Origin: Egicoccus halophilus
GTDB lineage: Bacteria > Actinomycetota > Nitriliruptoria > Nitriliruptorales > Nitriliruptoraceae
Length of the DNA stretch: 64,000 nucleotides
Reading direction: 5' to 3'
NCBI RefSeq assembly: GCF_004300825.1
Contig: NZ_CP036250.1
Span: 62,001-126,000 of the forward strand
Below the pieces are notes generated by a model. It ran no database searches, was not told the origin of the DNA, and worked only from the letters and a program-made list of their open reading frames with translations. A program made the position numbers and the translations under genes. Each line of letters opens with the position of its first letter. Within the stretch, counting starts at the first letter, position 1. Shown here piece after piece: positions 8,271-16,342 of the stretch.

Positions 8271-9443
8271 TTATCGCTCGAAACCGTAGCCCTCCAGCCA
8301 CGTCAGCCAAGCCTCGAGAGCCTCGTCCGGGACGTCCAGCAGGGCAAACAGTTCCTGTGCTTCGTCCCCAGCGCTTGGCACCTCGTCCCCGGTCGCCTCG
8401 AACAACTCGGCACCGAAGTCCTCGTCCTGTTCGAGGGCCTGGAAGCCATCCCGGATCGCATCCAGGACCTCCGGAGGCGTCCCGGCCGGTGCGAACAGGC
8501 CCTTCTGCAGGCCGTATGCGACGGCATGCAGACCTCGGAAGACCTCCCATTCGAACATGTCGGTGCCGTCCTCACCATAGACGGCCTCCCACAGTTCCTG
8601 CGCCGACGGTACGTCGGGTATCCGCTCGGGCCGAACGAGGTCGCCGCCTTCGAGCAGGCCAGGGTTCACGACGGGGATGACCTCACCGGCCTCGATCTGG
8701 CCCTGCATAGGAGAATCGAGGAACTGCGCCGTCGGAGGGTTGTAGAGATTCAACTCCCCCTGCTCGAACGCCGTGCCGATCGCCCCCGTCCCGTCGAAGC
8801 CGGGCAGGAAGTTAAGGTCCGCCCCGAGCTGGTCGAGCAGGTAGTAGACCGCGGTCGGCGCGGAGACGTAGTCGGTCGCGCCGCCGAGGAACGTGGCGTC
8901 TTGAATGGACGTGAGGTCGTCGGGGTCGTAGCCGGTGCCGGGCACGGTGACGTACATGCCAGCGGTCTGCAGGGCCGCCAACACCTCCCACTCCCGGAAG
9001 TCGTACTCGACCAGCTCGTTGCCGATCAGGGCGTTGAACACGACCGGGCTCGAAGTGAGCAGCCAGGTGTAGCCGTCGGCTTCCGCCCGAGCGAACTGGT
9101 TGGAGCCGACGATCCCGCCACCGCCTTCGACGTTCACGACCTGCACGTTCGGGTTCCCCGGGATGTACTGCCCCACGTTGGCTGCCATCAGCCGGGCAAG
9201 GGTGTCGGTCCCACCGCCCGTCGAGTACGGCACGATCAGCTCGATCGTCTCGCCCTCGAAGTACGCGGCGATGTCGTCTTGTGCCTCGGTCTCATCGGCG
9301 CCACCGTCGGCGTCATCACTGCCGGCTGCGGGCTCGGTCGGGCCCGTCTCCGGCTGCGTGTCGGCCTCGGTGCCGCAGGCCGACACCAACAGGGCGATCG
9401 CGCCGAGCGCGGCCAGCCAACGGGACGTGCGGGTCGGCATCAT
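8271..9443 (-). CDS. tctC: TTT-family solute receptor lipoprotein (TctC/Bug type)
   Basis: This is a 390-residue extracytoplasmic receptor. The signal segment WLAALGAIALLVSAC ends in a lipobox with Cys near residue 22, followed by an acidic, low-complexity linker. The Bug-type fold starts at ETIELIVPYSTGGGTDTLAR. Two adjacent ATGs (9443 and 9440) are possible; a GGGAGAAGAG run lies upstream. It heads the tctC-tctA-tctB run and is separated from tctA by a strong stem-loop. Such receptors bind di- and tricarboxylates or aromatic acids such as terephthalate; the ligand here is unknown. Confidence 0.92.
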   Translation of the reverse strand: MMPTRTSRWLAALGAIALLVSACGTEADTQPETGPTEPAAGSDDADGGADETEAQDDIAAYFEGETIELIVPYSTGGGTDTLARLMAANVGQYIPGNPNVQVVNVEGGGGIVGSNQFARAEADGYTWLLTSSPVVFNALIGNELVEYDFREWEVLAALQTAGMYVTVPGTGYDPDDLTSIQDATFLGGATDYVSAPTAVYYLLDQLGADLNFLPGFDGTGAIGTAFEQGELNLYNPPTAQFLDSPMQGQIEAGEVIPVVNPGLLEGGDLVRPERIPDVPSAQELWEAVYGEDGTDMFEWEVFRGLHAVAYGLQKGLFAPAGTPPEVLDAIRDGFQALEQDEDFGAELFEATGDEVPSAGDEAQELFALLDVPDEALEAWLTWLEGYGFER

Positions 9444-9525
9444 CTTGTGCTCTTCTCCCATTCGTGGTGTCGTGTGTGATCCGCGACCTGCCGTCAGCGG
9501 GTCGGGTGCTCCCCCGGTCCGGCGG

Positions 9526-10584
9526 CTACCGCAGACAATCCATCGGACCGCTGCTGCCCTCGGATGTGGTCGGTTTCTCCTGCCCGGCCCTCGCGGTCGA
9601 CAAGAGGGCCTCCATCCAGGCCTCGACGTCATGCGTTGTCAGTCGGTTCTTCGCGAGTTCGCCGGCGACGGCGCTCACATGAGCGACTTCGGATATCCCG
9701 ATGACGGGGCTGGTGATGGTCTCCGCCGCGAGCGAGAACGCCGTCGCGAGTTCGGGGATCCGGCAGCCCTTCGAGCCGCACCAGTCGTCGAGGAGCGCGG
9801 TCACGGCAGGCGTCCACTGGACGTCGTTGTCCGGGACGCGGGCGCCCGGTGGAGGCGAGGTGCCATCACCCGACCGTGCCGAGAGATACCCGCCGGCCAA
9901 CGGCCGGATGCCCAGGACGGCCAGCCCCCGCGTCTGGGCGAAGGCCCCGACACCCTCGTAGTCGTACGCGTCCCAGTCGGGGCCGCCGGCTCGGGCGACG
10001 GTCGGGTTCAGTAGATGGAAGGACGCATTGATCGCGTCGAGCAGTCCCAGGTCGATGACGCGGCGGATCTCGGCCGAAGCACCGCCATAGGTGGTGACCC
10101 CGATCGCTCGCACCTTGCCGCTGTCCCGCAGCTCACGCAGTTGGTCGCCAACCCCGCCGGGCATCGAGAAATCGTCGAGAGCGAGCGTCGGAAGACGCCC
10201 GTCGAGTGCGATCCTCACGCCAGAGGGGGCGATCCGGTTGTGCACCTGGTAGAGATCGATGTGGTCGCGGCCAAGTCGACGCAGGCTTTGTTCGCACGCA
10301 CGGAGTACACCGCCGGGGTCGGCTGCATCCGCCTGAACGCTCACCTTCGAGGCGACGGTCACGTCGGCTGGGCGGAGTTTGTGCAGTACCCGACCGAGCG
10401 CCTCCTCCGAGGCGCCGTCGCCGTACTTCGCGGCGGTGTCGAAAGTCGTGATCCCGGCCTCGATCGCCTGCGCGATCACCTGTGTCTGCTGCTGCTCATC
10501 GCCCGCGACCATCAGGCCTGCGTTGTCACCACACCCGAAGATGACGGACGAAACCACCACACCGCTGCGCCCAATGGTCGGCAC
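9526..10584 (-). CDS. Aldo/keto reductase
   Basis: This is a 352-residue (beta/alpha)8 oxidoreductase. The AKR catalytic tetrad is visible: Asp and Tyr in TTFDTAAKYGDG, Lys in VASKV and His in LYQVHNR. It starts at GTG with AGGGAGAGCG upstream. It lies 67 bp downstream of Rieske oxygenase copy 1 and 82 bp upstream of tctC, all on the minus strand, which suggests a shared transcript. It probably reduces or oxidises a carbonyl intermediate with NADPH; the substrate is unknown. Confidence 0.88.
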   Translation of the reverse strand: MPTIGRSGVVVSSVIFGCGDNAGLMVAGDEQQQTQVIAQAIEAGITTFDTAAKYGDGASEEALGRVLHKLRPADVTVASKVSVQADAADPGGVLRACEQSLRRLGRDHIDLYQVHNRIAPSGVRIALDGRLPTLALDDFSMPGGVGDQLRELRDSGKVRAIGVTTYGGASAEIRRVIDLGLLDAINASFHLLNPTVARAGGPDWDAYDYEGVGAFAQTRGLAVLGIRPLAGGYLSARSGDGTSPPPGARVPDNDVQWTPAVTALLDDWCGSKGCRIPELATAFSLAAETITSPVIGISEVAHVSAVAGELAKNRLTTHDVEAWMEALLSTARAGQEKPTTSEGSSGPMDCLR

Positions 10585-10608
10585 CGCTCTCCCTGTTCAC
10601 CGTGGCAC

Positions 10609-10640
10609 TGTCGCCGGCTCGACCAACCGAGCCGGTGACA
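10609..10640 (-). terminator. Stem-loop downstream of Rieske oxygenase copy 1
   Basis: A 13-bp inverted repeat (TGTCGCCGGCTCG / CGAGCCGGTGACA, one G-T pair) encloses a six-base loop. It starts 12 bases past the Rieske stop codon. No T-tract follows on the minus strand, so read-through into the aldo/keto reductase is likely. The Rieske copy 2 gene lacks this structure. Confidence 0.55.
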
Positions 10641-10651
10641 GCCAGGTTTTT

Positions 10652-11986
10652 CTACTCGTCGACGCCGACGGGTTCGACCTGCGCCCAGGCGACGTCCTCG
10701 TGCCACGGATTGTTCGCATCCATCGCTTCTGCAGCGCCGACGTCGAAGGGTGTGTCACGGTCGACGAGCAACCCGACCCCGCGGACGAAGTACGGGTCAC
10801 CGCCACCAGGCACCGACAGTTGGCCGTTCTTCTGAACCTCCTGGGCCTGCTTGAGCAGCAACCGTCGCGAATGGATGATCGCGGCATCCGACGTCGCCAG
10901 ACGCTCCTTGCTCCGGTCCACGATTGGCCCCATCGACACGGTCACGGACTGATCCTGGGTTGGGATGCCCTTGATGCCGCTGTAGGTCCCGCTGCGCTGC
11001 AGGCTGCGGTCGATCAGGAAGTCGTTCTCCAGCGTCTGCACCGGCCGATACGTGCCCGGCACCGTCTGCGGGAAGATGTTGCCGCCATGGCGGTACTCGT
11101 AGACCTCTTCGTCGGTCAACGGCTTCTGCGGGCGGTACTGGGTCCGGTAGAACATGTGGCGGTGGTCGTCGATCGGGATCCGCATGTTGCACTGCAACAC
11201 CGAACCCGCCTCACGCGGCGTGATCGAGAAGGCCGGGAACAACCACTGGGTGATCCGCCAGTAGTAGTGCTCGTCTCCGCCATACCGGCGCGCCGCGGCC
11301 ATGAACCCGTAGTCGGTGTCGATCAGGAAGAACTTCGGCGCCCGATCGATGAACGAGAACCGACGCAGACGCTCCTTGCGTGTCTTGTTCGCGCTGCCCC
11401 GGTCCACCGAGTCCTCGCCGACACGCCCGTGCAGGAAGGCGGTGTGGCTCGAATCGATGTCGCCTTCCATCGCCTGCGCGTAGTTGCAGTCGACCTCGAT
11501 CTTGGCCAGGAACCGATGCTCCTCAGGGACCAGGCTCCACTCCATCGCCGGCATCTGCGGCTCGTGCTCCTCCGGCCCCATGTAGGTCCAGACCGCCCCA
11601 CCCTGCTCCACAGTGGGATAGGCCTTGATGGTCACCTTCTCCTTGAACTGGGTGTCCGGCGGCTCGTTGGGCATGTCGACACACTGCCCATCACGATCGA
11701 ACTTCCACCCGTGATACGTGCACCGCAGACCGCAGTCCTCGTTGCGACCGAAGAACAACGACGCCCCCCGGTGAGGACACGCCTCGTCGACCAACCCCAC
11801 CTTGCCGGTCGAGTCACGAAACGCCACCAGATCCTCACCCAACAACCGCACCCGCACCGGCGCGCAGTCCGGCGCGGGCAACTCTTCCGACAGCAGCGCC
11901 GGAATCCAGAAGCGACGGAACACCTCCCCCATCGGGGTCCCCGGCCCGGTCCCGGACAACACCTCGTTCTGCTCTTGCCTCAACAT
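10652..11986 (-). CDS. Rieske non-heme iron aromatic oxygenase, alpha subunit, copy 1
   Basis: This is a 444-residue phthalate-dioxygenase-type oxygenase. The Rieske cluster ligands are C70, H72, C89 and H92 (CPHRGA and CTYHGW). The mononuclear iron site is in EGDIDSSHTAFLH, with H181 and H186. The ATG is preceded by AGGAG at five bases. The family hydroxylates or O-demethylates carboxylated aromatics and needs a separate reductase, which is not in this window. It is 1339 bp identical in extent to copy 2, with 5 mismatches outside and 18 mismatches inside a 31-bp block at 11378-11408, which encodes residues 193-203 just after the iron-binding His pair. It is likely driven by the promoter at 12029-12058. 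Confidence 0.93.
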   Translation of the reverse strand: MLRQEQNEVLSGTGPGTPMGEVFRRFWIPALLSEELPAPDCAPVRVRLLGEDLVAFRDSTGKVGLVDEACPHRGASLFFGRNEDCGLRCTYHGWKFDRDGQCVDMPNEPPDTQFKEKVTIKAYPTVEQGGAVWTYMGPEEHEPQMPAMEWSLVPEEHRFLAKIEVDCNYAQAMEGDIDSSHTAFLHGRVGEDSVDRGSANKTRKERLRRFSFIDRAPKFFLIDTDYGFMAAARRYGGDEHYYWRITQWLFPAFSITPREAGSVLQCNMRIPIDDHRHMFYRTQYRPQKPLTDEEVYEYRHGGNIFPQTVPGTYRPVQTLENDFLIDRSLQRSGTYSGIKGIPTQDQSVTVSMGPIVDRSKERLATSDAAIIHSRRLLLKQAQEVQKNGQLSVPGGGDPYFVRGVGLLVDRDTPFDVGAAEAMDANNPWHEDVAWAQVEPVGVDE

Positions 11987-11996
11987 CTGAACTCCT
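10658..11996. repeat. Direct repeat, Rieske copy 1
   Basis: This segment pairs with 12518-13856 at an exact offset of 1860 bp and without indels. It covers the gene from its ribosome site almost to its stop, but neither promoter. By direct comparison there are 23 mismatches in 1339 bp, and 18 of them are in 11378-11408. Confidence 0.95.
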
Positions 11997-12028
11997 CACG
12001 ATCAGGCGTTCCCGACCCCACCTCAATG

Positions 12029-12058
12029 GTTATACCTTCATGCCTTCCTGCGTGTCAA
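12029..12058 (-). promoter_or_regulatory. Sigma-70-like promoter for Rieske copy 1, with operator-like motif
   Basis: On the minus strand TTGACA (12053-12058) is followed after 18 bases by TATAAC (12029-12034). TGGTTATACCT (12027-12037), one mismatch from TGGT-N3-ACCA, overlaps the -10 box. The promoter sits inside the last codons and the stop codon of the small gene at 12030-12434. Confidence 0.6.
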
Positions 12059-12434
12059 CCGATGCTTGCCTCGACCGGAGCTCACGCACCCGTGCGGCGA
12101 ACTCCTCGTCGCCACGAAGTCGATCGACCTCCACGTCGAGAAATTTCCGGAGCGGGCCGAAGCCGGCCTCGTCCACGTGCCGCTCGACATCGACCCCGCG
12201 CCTGGCCGGTCGCGGGACGCGGACGTCGCCTCCGGCAGCGAGTCGGTCGACCAGATACCCCATCAAGTGCTCGTCGAGAGCGTCCATCGCGGTCCACGGC
12301 GACGCATCGATGGCGTAACAGTCCTCGAGTTCGGGGTACTCCGCCCGGCGAAGCCACGTGCCTTGCTCGTCCTGGACCGGACGTACGTGCATGACGTACG
12401 GCGTCGCGAGCAACTGTCGCAGGGTCACTGCCAT
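12030..12434 (-). CDS. HicB-like small protein between the two Rieske genes
   Basis: This is a 134-residue protein of unknown function. The ATG at 12432-12434 follows GGAG at good spacing; a longer frame exists but has a poor start. Residues 10-65 resemble the HicB/UPF0150 partial RNase-H-like fold: a strand pair followed by an E-P-E-L-like turn (AEYPELEDCYAIDAS) and an amphipathic helix. The rest is charged and helical. No HicA toxin lies alongside, so a toxin-antitoxin role is not supported. It lies 71 bp downstream of Rieske copy 2 and runs into the promoter of copy 1, so it could be an accessory protein or a regulator of the oxygenases. The fold call is by eye only. Confidence 0.6.
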   Translation of the reverse strand: MAVTLRQLLATPYVMHVRPVQDEQGTWLRRAEYPELEDCYAIDASPWTAMDALDEHLMGYLVDRLAAGGDVRVPRPARRGVDVERHVDEAGFGPLRKFLDVEVDRLRGDEEFAARVRELRSRQASVDTQEGMKV

Positions 12435-12505
12435 ACCTGACTCCAAGAGGGTCATTCGATCGAAGGGAGCACGGCCGCGCTGTCGAGGTCCGGCTCCTCC
12501 ATCGG

Positions 12506-13846
12506 TCATCCGGCGTGGTCGACGCCGACGGGTTCGACCTGCGCCCAGGCGACGTCCTCGTGCCACGGATTGTTCGCATCCATCGCTTCTGCAGCGCCGA
12601 CGTCGAAGGGTGTGTCACGGTCGACGAGCAACCCGACCCCGCGGACGAAGTACGGGTCACCGCCACCAGGCACCGACAGTTGGCCGTTCTTCTGAACCTC
12701 CTGGGCCTGCTTGAGCAGCAACCGTCGCGAATGGATGATCGCGGCATCCGACGTCGCCAGACGCTCCTTGCTCCGCTCCACGATTGGCCCCATCGACACG
12801 GTCACGGACTGATCCTGGGCAGGGATGCCCTTGATGCCGCTGTAGGTCCCGCTGCGCTGCAGGCTGCGGTCGATCAGGAAGTCGTTCTCCAGCGTCTGCA
12901 CCGGCCGATACGTGCCCGGCACCGTCTGCTGGAAGAGGTTGCCGCCATGGCGGTACTCGTAGACCTCTTCGTCGGTCAACGGCTTCTGCGGGCGGTACTG
13001 GGTCCGGTAGAACATGTGGCGGTGGTCGTCGATCGGGATCCGCATGTTGCACTGCAACACCGAACCCGCCTCACGCGGCGTGATCGAGAAGGCCGGGAAC
13101 AACCACTGGGTGATCCGCCAGTAGTAGTGCTCGTCTCCGCCATACCGGCGCGCCGCGGCCATGAACCCGTAGTCGGTGTCGATCAGGAAGAACTTCGGCG
13201 CCCGATCGATGAACGAGAACCGACGCAGACGCTCCTTCCAGAAGCGCGCGCCGCTGCCGTTGTCCAGGGAGTCCTCGCCGACACGCCCGTGCAGGAAGGC
13301 GGTGTGGCTCGAATCGATGTCGCCTTCCATCGCCTGCGCGTAGTTGCAGTCGACCTCGATCTTGGCCAGGAACCGATGCTCCTCAGGGACCAGGCTCCAC
13401 TCCATCGCCGGCATCTGCGGCTCGTGCTCCTCCGGCCCCATGTAGGTCCAGACCGCCCCACCCTGCTCCACAGTGGGATAGGCCTTGATGGTCACCTTCT
13501 CCTTGAACTGGGTGTCCGGCGGCTCGTTGGGCATGTCGACACACTGCCCATCACGATCGAACTTCCACCCGTGATACGTGCACCGCAGACCGCAGTCCTC
13601 GTTGCGACCGAAGAACAACGACGCCCCCCGGTGAGGACACGCCTCGTCGACCAACCCCACCTTGCCGGTCGAGTCACGAAACGCCACCAGATCCTCACCC
13701 AACAACCGCACCCGCACCGGCGCGCAGTCCGGCGCGGGCAACTCTTCCGACAGCAGCGCCGGAATCCAGAAGCGACGGAACACCTCCCCCATCGGGGTCC
13801 CCGGCCCGGTCCCGGACAACACCTCGTTCTGCTCTTGCCTCAACAT
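12506..13846 (-). CDS. Rieske non-heme iron aromatic oxygenase, alpha subunit, copy 2
   Basis: This 446-residue paralogue of the oxygenase at 10652-11986 has the same Rieske ligands (C70, H72, C89, H92) and iron site (H181, H186). It differs at residues 194-203 (copy 1 VDRGSANKTR, copy 2 LDNGSGARFW), at I/L and P/Q in the GGN-F-QT segment, and at the C-terminus. In the family this region follows the helix bearing the iron ligands, close to the substrate pocket, so altered substrate range is plausible. The AGGAG ribosome site is identical to copy 1. The promoter-like sequence is at 13916-13944. Confidence 0.93.
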   Translation of the reverse strand: MLRQEQNEVLSGTGPGTPMGEVFRRFWIPALLSEELPAPDCAPVRVRLLGEDLVAFRDSTGKVGLVDEACPHRGASLFFGRNEDCGLRCTYHGWKFDRDGQCVDMPNEPPDTQFKEKVTIKAYPTVEQGGAVWTYMGPEEHEPQMPAMEWSLVPEEHRFLAKIEVDCNYAQAMEGDIDSSHTAFLHGRVGEDSLDNGSGARFWKERLRRFSFIDRAPKFFLIDTDYGFMAAARRYGGDEHYYWRITQWLFPAFSITPREAGSVLQCNMRIPIDDHRHMFYRTQYRPQKPLTDEEVYEYRHGGNLFQQTVPGTYRPVQTLENDFLIDRSLQRSGTYSGIKGIPAQDQSVTVSMGPIVERSKERLATSDAAIIHSRRLLLKQAQEVQKNGQLSVPGGGDPYFVRGVGLLVDRDTPFDVGAAEAMDANNPWHEDVAWAQVEPVGVDHAG

Positions 13847-13856
13847 CTGAACTCCT
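12518..13856. repeat. Direct repeat, Rieske copy 2
   Basis: This is the second copy of 10658-11996, in the same orientation with no indels. The divergent block corresponds to 13238-13268. Confidence 0.95.
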
Positions 13857-13915
13857 GTCTCCCGTACGGGGCCGGACGCGCCAGCCTGGGGCGGCGAAGC
13901 CCTCGGCCCGCAATG

Positions 13916-13944
13916 GTCGTACCTTTATTCTCTCCGCGTGTCAA
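13916..13944 (-). promoter_or_regulatory. Promoter-like sequence for Rieske copy 2, with operator-like motif
   Basis: On the minus strand TTGACA (13939-13944) is followed after 17 bases by TACGAC, a weak -10. TGGTCGTACCT (13914-13924) matches the operator-like motif of the copy 1 promoter in place and sequence. Both promoters share TTGACACGC and AAGGTA followed by ACCATTG, although they lie outside the duplicated block. Confidence 0.5.
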
Positions 13945-13947
13945 CCG

Positions 13948-15264
13948 TCACGGATCTGCCGCGGCCGCCCGTGAATTGAGCGGAGCAGTCCGCAGCGCGG
14001 CAGCACTCATCAACAACGCGGCCGAGAGCACGAGGAAGATCGCCCCCGGCCCGAGCACGGCGGCCACGCCCCCGAACGTGGCCGGGACCACGACCTGGCT
14101 GAACCGGTTTCCGCTCATGCGCACCGCAAGCACCGTCCCGCGCTCCGCGCGTGGCGTCGTCTGCGTCAGCCACGCCATCGTCAACGGCGTAGCGATCCCA
14201 AGGCCGAATCCCATCACCGCGAGACAGATGCCGAGGCCGACGACCGAGCCGAGCGTTGCGATGCCGGCGAGCGAGACCGCGGCGGAGAGCATCGCCCCCA
14301 CGAGCAGGGTCCGACGCCGCAACCGGGTGATCAGGGCCGGCAAGGCGAGCCGGGATGCGAGCCCGGCACCGGCGCGGACGGCGAGCAAAGCTCCCACGGC
14401 CGACGGTCCGATCCCCCGGGCCTCACCGATGACCGGCAGATAGATGATGGAGAGATCCACGGTCGAGAGGGTCGCGATGCCGACGAGCAGCGCCTGGGGG
14501 ACCCCGGGACGCCGCAGCAACGTCGGGATGCTGCTCTGGTTGGCGGCCCCATCGGCCGACGAGCGATTCGACCGCAGTTCGACGTCCACAGGAATGACGA
14601 ACCACGCGATGACCGTCCCACCGAACGCAAACGCTGCCGCCATGAGGAACGCGGCCAGAGACGCACGTGTGGCGAAGATCCCGACGAGACCACCGTCCAG
14701 CACGACACCGGCGAGATACGGACCCAGCAACTGGCCGACGGAAGCCGCGACGGCCAGCCGCGCGAAGCCTCGGTCCCGGTCGCTGTGGCGGCGATTGGCG
14801 GTCATGGTCTGAAAACCGATCGCGGCCATGACCCACCCGCTCCCGACGAGCACCTGACCGAGGGCAAGCCAAGCGAGCCCCGGCGCGAAGGCACATGCGG
14901 CTGCCCCCAGGCCGGTCGAGAAGGTGCCCGTCAAGAAAAAGAACCGCGGGTCAGCGCGATCGACGGCCCGCCCGATCGGCACCGCGAGAAACATGGCCAC
15001 CGCGCCATACGAGGCAGCGACCAGACCGACGGCAACGACCGTGCCGCCGAGCTCGAGCGTCCGATAGGTGGCGGCGGGGCGGATCGCGTGGTTACTGACA
15101 CCGACGATGGCGAAGGCGACCAGGCCGCCGAGCGCGCCGTCGAGCCAGCCACTCGCCCGCGAGAGATGCACGCCACGCCCCTTCGGTTCGCGTGGGGCAT
15201 GCGCCTGTGCCCGCAATGGACGCAGCGGTCCCCTGAGACGCTTTCGACGACGGATCAAGAACAT
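13948..15264 (-). CDS. MFS transporter
   Basis: This is a 438-residue major facilitator with about 12 hydrophobic helices. Its first 40 residues are basic and hydrophilic, so a downstream GTG near residue 32 is an alternative start; no clear ribosome site precedes the ATG at 15264. It lies upstream of Rieske copy 2 on the same strand and is divergent from the aldo/keto reductase at 15381. It is probably an importer of the oxygenase substrate or an exporter of products. Confidence 0.87.
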   Translation of the reverse strand: MFLIRRRKRLRGPLRPLRAQAHAPREPKGRGVHLSRASGWLDGALGGLVAFAIVGVSNHAIRPAATYRTLELGGTVVAVGLVAASYGAVAMFLAVPIGRAVDRADPRFFFLTGTFSTGLGAAACAFAPGLAWLALGQVLVGSGWVMAAIGFQTMTANRRHSDRDRGFARLAVAASVGQLLGPYLAGVVLDGGLVGIFATRASLAAFLMAAAFAFGGTVIAWFVIPVDVELRSNRSSADGAANQSSIPTLLRRPGVPQALLVGIATLSTVDLSIIYLPVIGEARGIGPSAVGALLAVRAGAGLASRLALPALITRLRRRTLLVGAMLSAAVSLAGIATLGSVVGLGICLAVMGFGLGIATPLTMAWLTQTTPRAERGTVLAVRMSGNRFSQVVVPATFGGVAAVLGPGAIFLVLSAALLMSAAALRTAPLNSRAAAADP

Positions 15265-15274
15265 CGGGTGATGA

Positions 15275-15285
15275 TTGTCGGACCA
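15275..15285. promoter_or_regulatory. Near-match to the TGGT-N3-ACCA operator motif
   Basis: On the minus strand TGGTCCGACAA differs at one arm base from the FadR-type core TGGT-N3-ACCA. It sits in the 115-bp divergent region between the MFS and aldo/keto reductase genes. One-mismatch sites are expected by chance in 64 kb, so location is the main support. Confidence 0.35.
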
Positions 15286-15380
15286 TTGACCCTATACTAC
15301 GCCCGGGCCGACGTCCGCGATGCGCCCAGCCAGGCCACAGACCTGACCGCACCGGACGTCCGGTGCGTCACGGAGACCTC

Positions 15381-16292
15381 ATGAGCGACCTCCCCCGCCG
15401 CATGCTCGGAAACACGGGTGTGGAGATCAGCGCGCTCGGCTTCGGCGCCATGGAGCTACGGGGTGAGCCCAAGGGTCGCCCCGTCGATGAACGCCACGTC
15501 GGCCGCCTGCTGAATCAGACCCTCGATCTCGGGATCGATCTCATCGACACCTCCATCGACTACGGCGTGGCGGAGGAGCGGATCGGTCGACACCTGGCAG
15601 CGCGGCGGGACGAGTTCTTCCTCGCCACCAAGTGCGGCTGTCCGCATGATGCCGACCCGGCCACAGCCGGTGGGGGAACGCCGCACGACTACGGCGCAGC
15701 CAATATCGAGGCAGGTGTCGAGCAGAGCCTGCGGCGGATGCGGACCGACCACCTCGACCTGTTGCAGGTGCACATGTCTCCTTCGGTCGCGGAACTGGAG
15801 GCGGCCGCCACGATCAAGACTCTGCAACGGCTTCGCGCCGCCGGCAAGATTCGGTTCCTCGGCATGTCCGGGGAACTCCCCCACCTGGCGGACCACATCG
15901 CGCTCGGCGTGTTCGACGTGTTCCAGGTCCCGTACTCCGTGCTCGAGCCCGAACACGAGCCGTTGATCGCGCGCGCTGCCGAAGAGGGCGCCGGCATCGT
16001 CGTTCGTGGGGCCGTCGCAATGGGTGCGGTAGCGCCCACCGGCCCTGGCCGCCGCGGTCAAGCGCTCCTGCCGATCTGGGAGCAGGCCGAGCTCGACGAA
16101 CTCGCCGATGGCATGGACCGGACCGAGTTCCTTCTGCGGGCCACCATCGGCCTTCCGGGACTGTCGACGGCCATCATCGGCACGTTGAACGACGATCACC
16201 TCGTCGCCAATGCCGAGGCGGCCGCGCGGGGCCCACTCCCCGATGACGTCCGTCGGGAGGCGGTCCGGCGAGCTCTCGAGGTCCGCGAGTAG
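15381..16292 (+). CDS. Aldo/keto reductase
   Basis: This is a 303-residue AKR. Asp and Tyr lie in LIDTSIDYG, Lys in LATKCG and His in LLQVHMS, giving the complete tetrad. The ATG at 15381 follows GGAG at five bases; a GTG 18 bp upstream is less likely. It is followed after 50 bp by the FAD/Fe-S oxidase and is probably co-transcribed with it. The substrate is unknown. Confidence 0.88.
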   Translation: MSDLPRRMLGNTGVEISALGFGAMELRGEPKGRPVDERHVGRLLNQTLDLGIDLIDTSIDYGVAEERIGRHLAARRDEFFLATKCGCPHDADPATAGGGTPHDYGAANIEAGVEQSLRRMRTDHLDLLQVHMSPSVAELEAAATIKTLQRLRAAGKIRFLGMSGELPHLADHIALGVFDVFQVPYSVLEPEHEPLIARAAEEGAGIVVRGAVAMGAVAPTGPGRRGQALLPIWEQAELDELADGMDRTEFLLRATIGLPGLSTAIIGTLNDDHLVANAEAAARGPLPDDVRREAVRRALEVRE

Positions 16293-16342
16293 CACACGAC
16301 ACCCCGGCATCCCCGGTGCCCCGTAGACCCCAAGGGGACCCT

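Noticed and set aside
12030-12434. HicAB toxin-antitoxin system
   Set aside because: Only a HicB-like fold is suspected; no HicA-like gene lies on either side.
10379-14443. Very long plus-strand open frames (over 600 codons) across the Rieske genes
   Set aside because: They are antisense to the oxygenase genes and arise from GC-rich codon structure; the minus-strand products carry complete Rieske and iron motifs.
15286-15300. TTGACC and TATACT as a promoter pair
   Set aside because: The boxes are one base apart; only TATACT could serve as a -10, without a matching -35 that I can defend.
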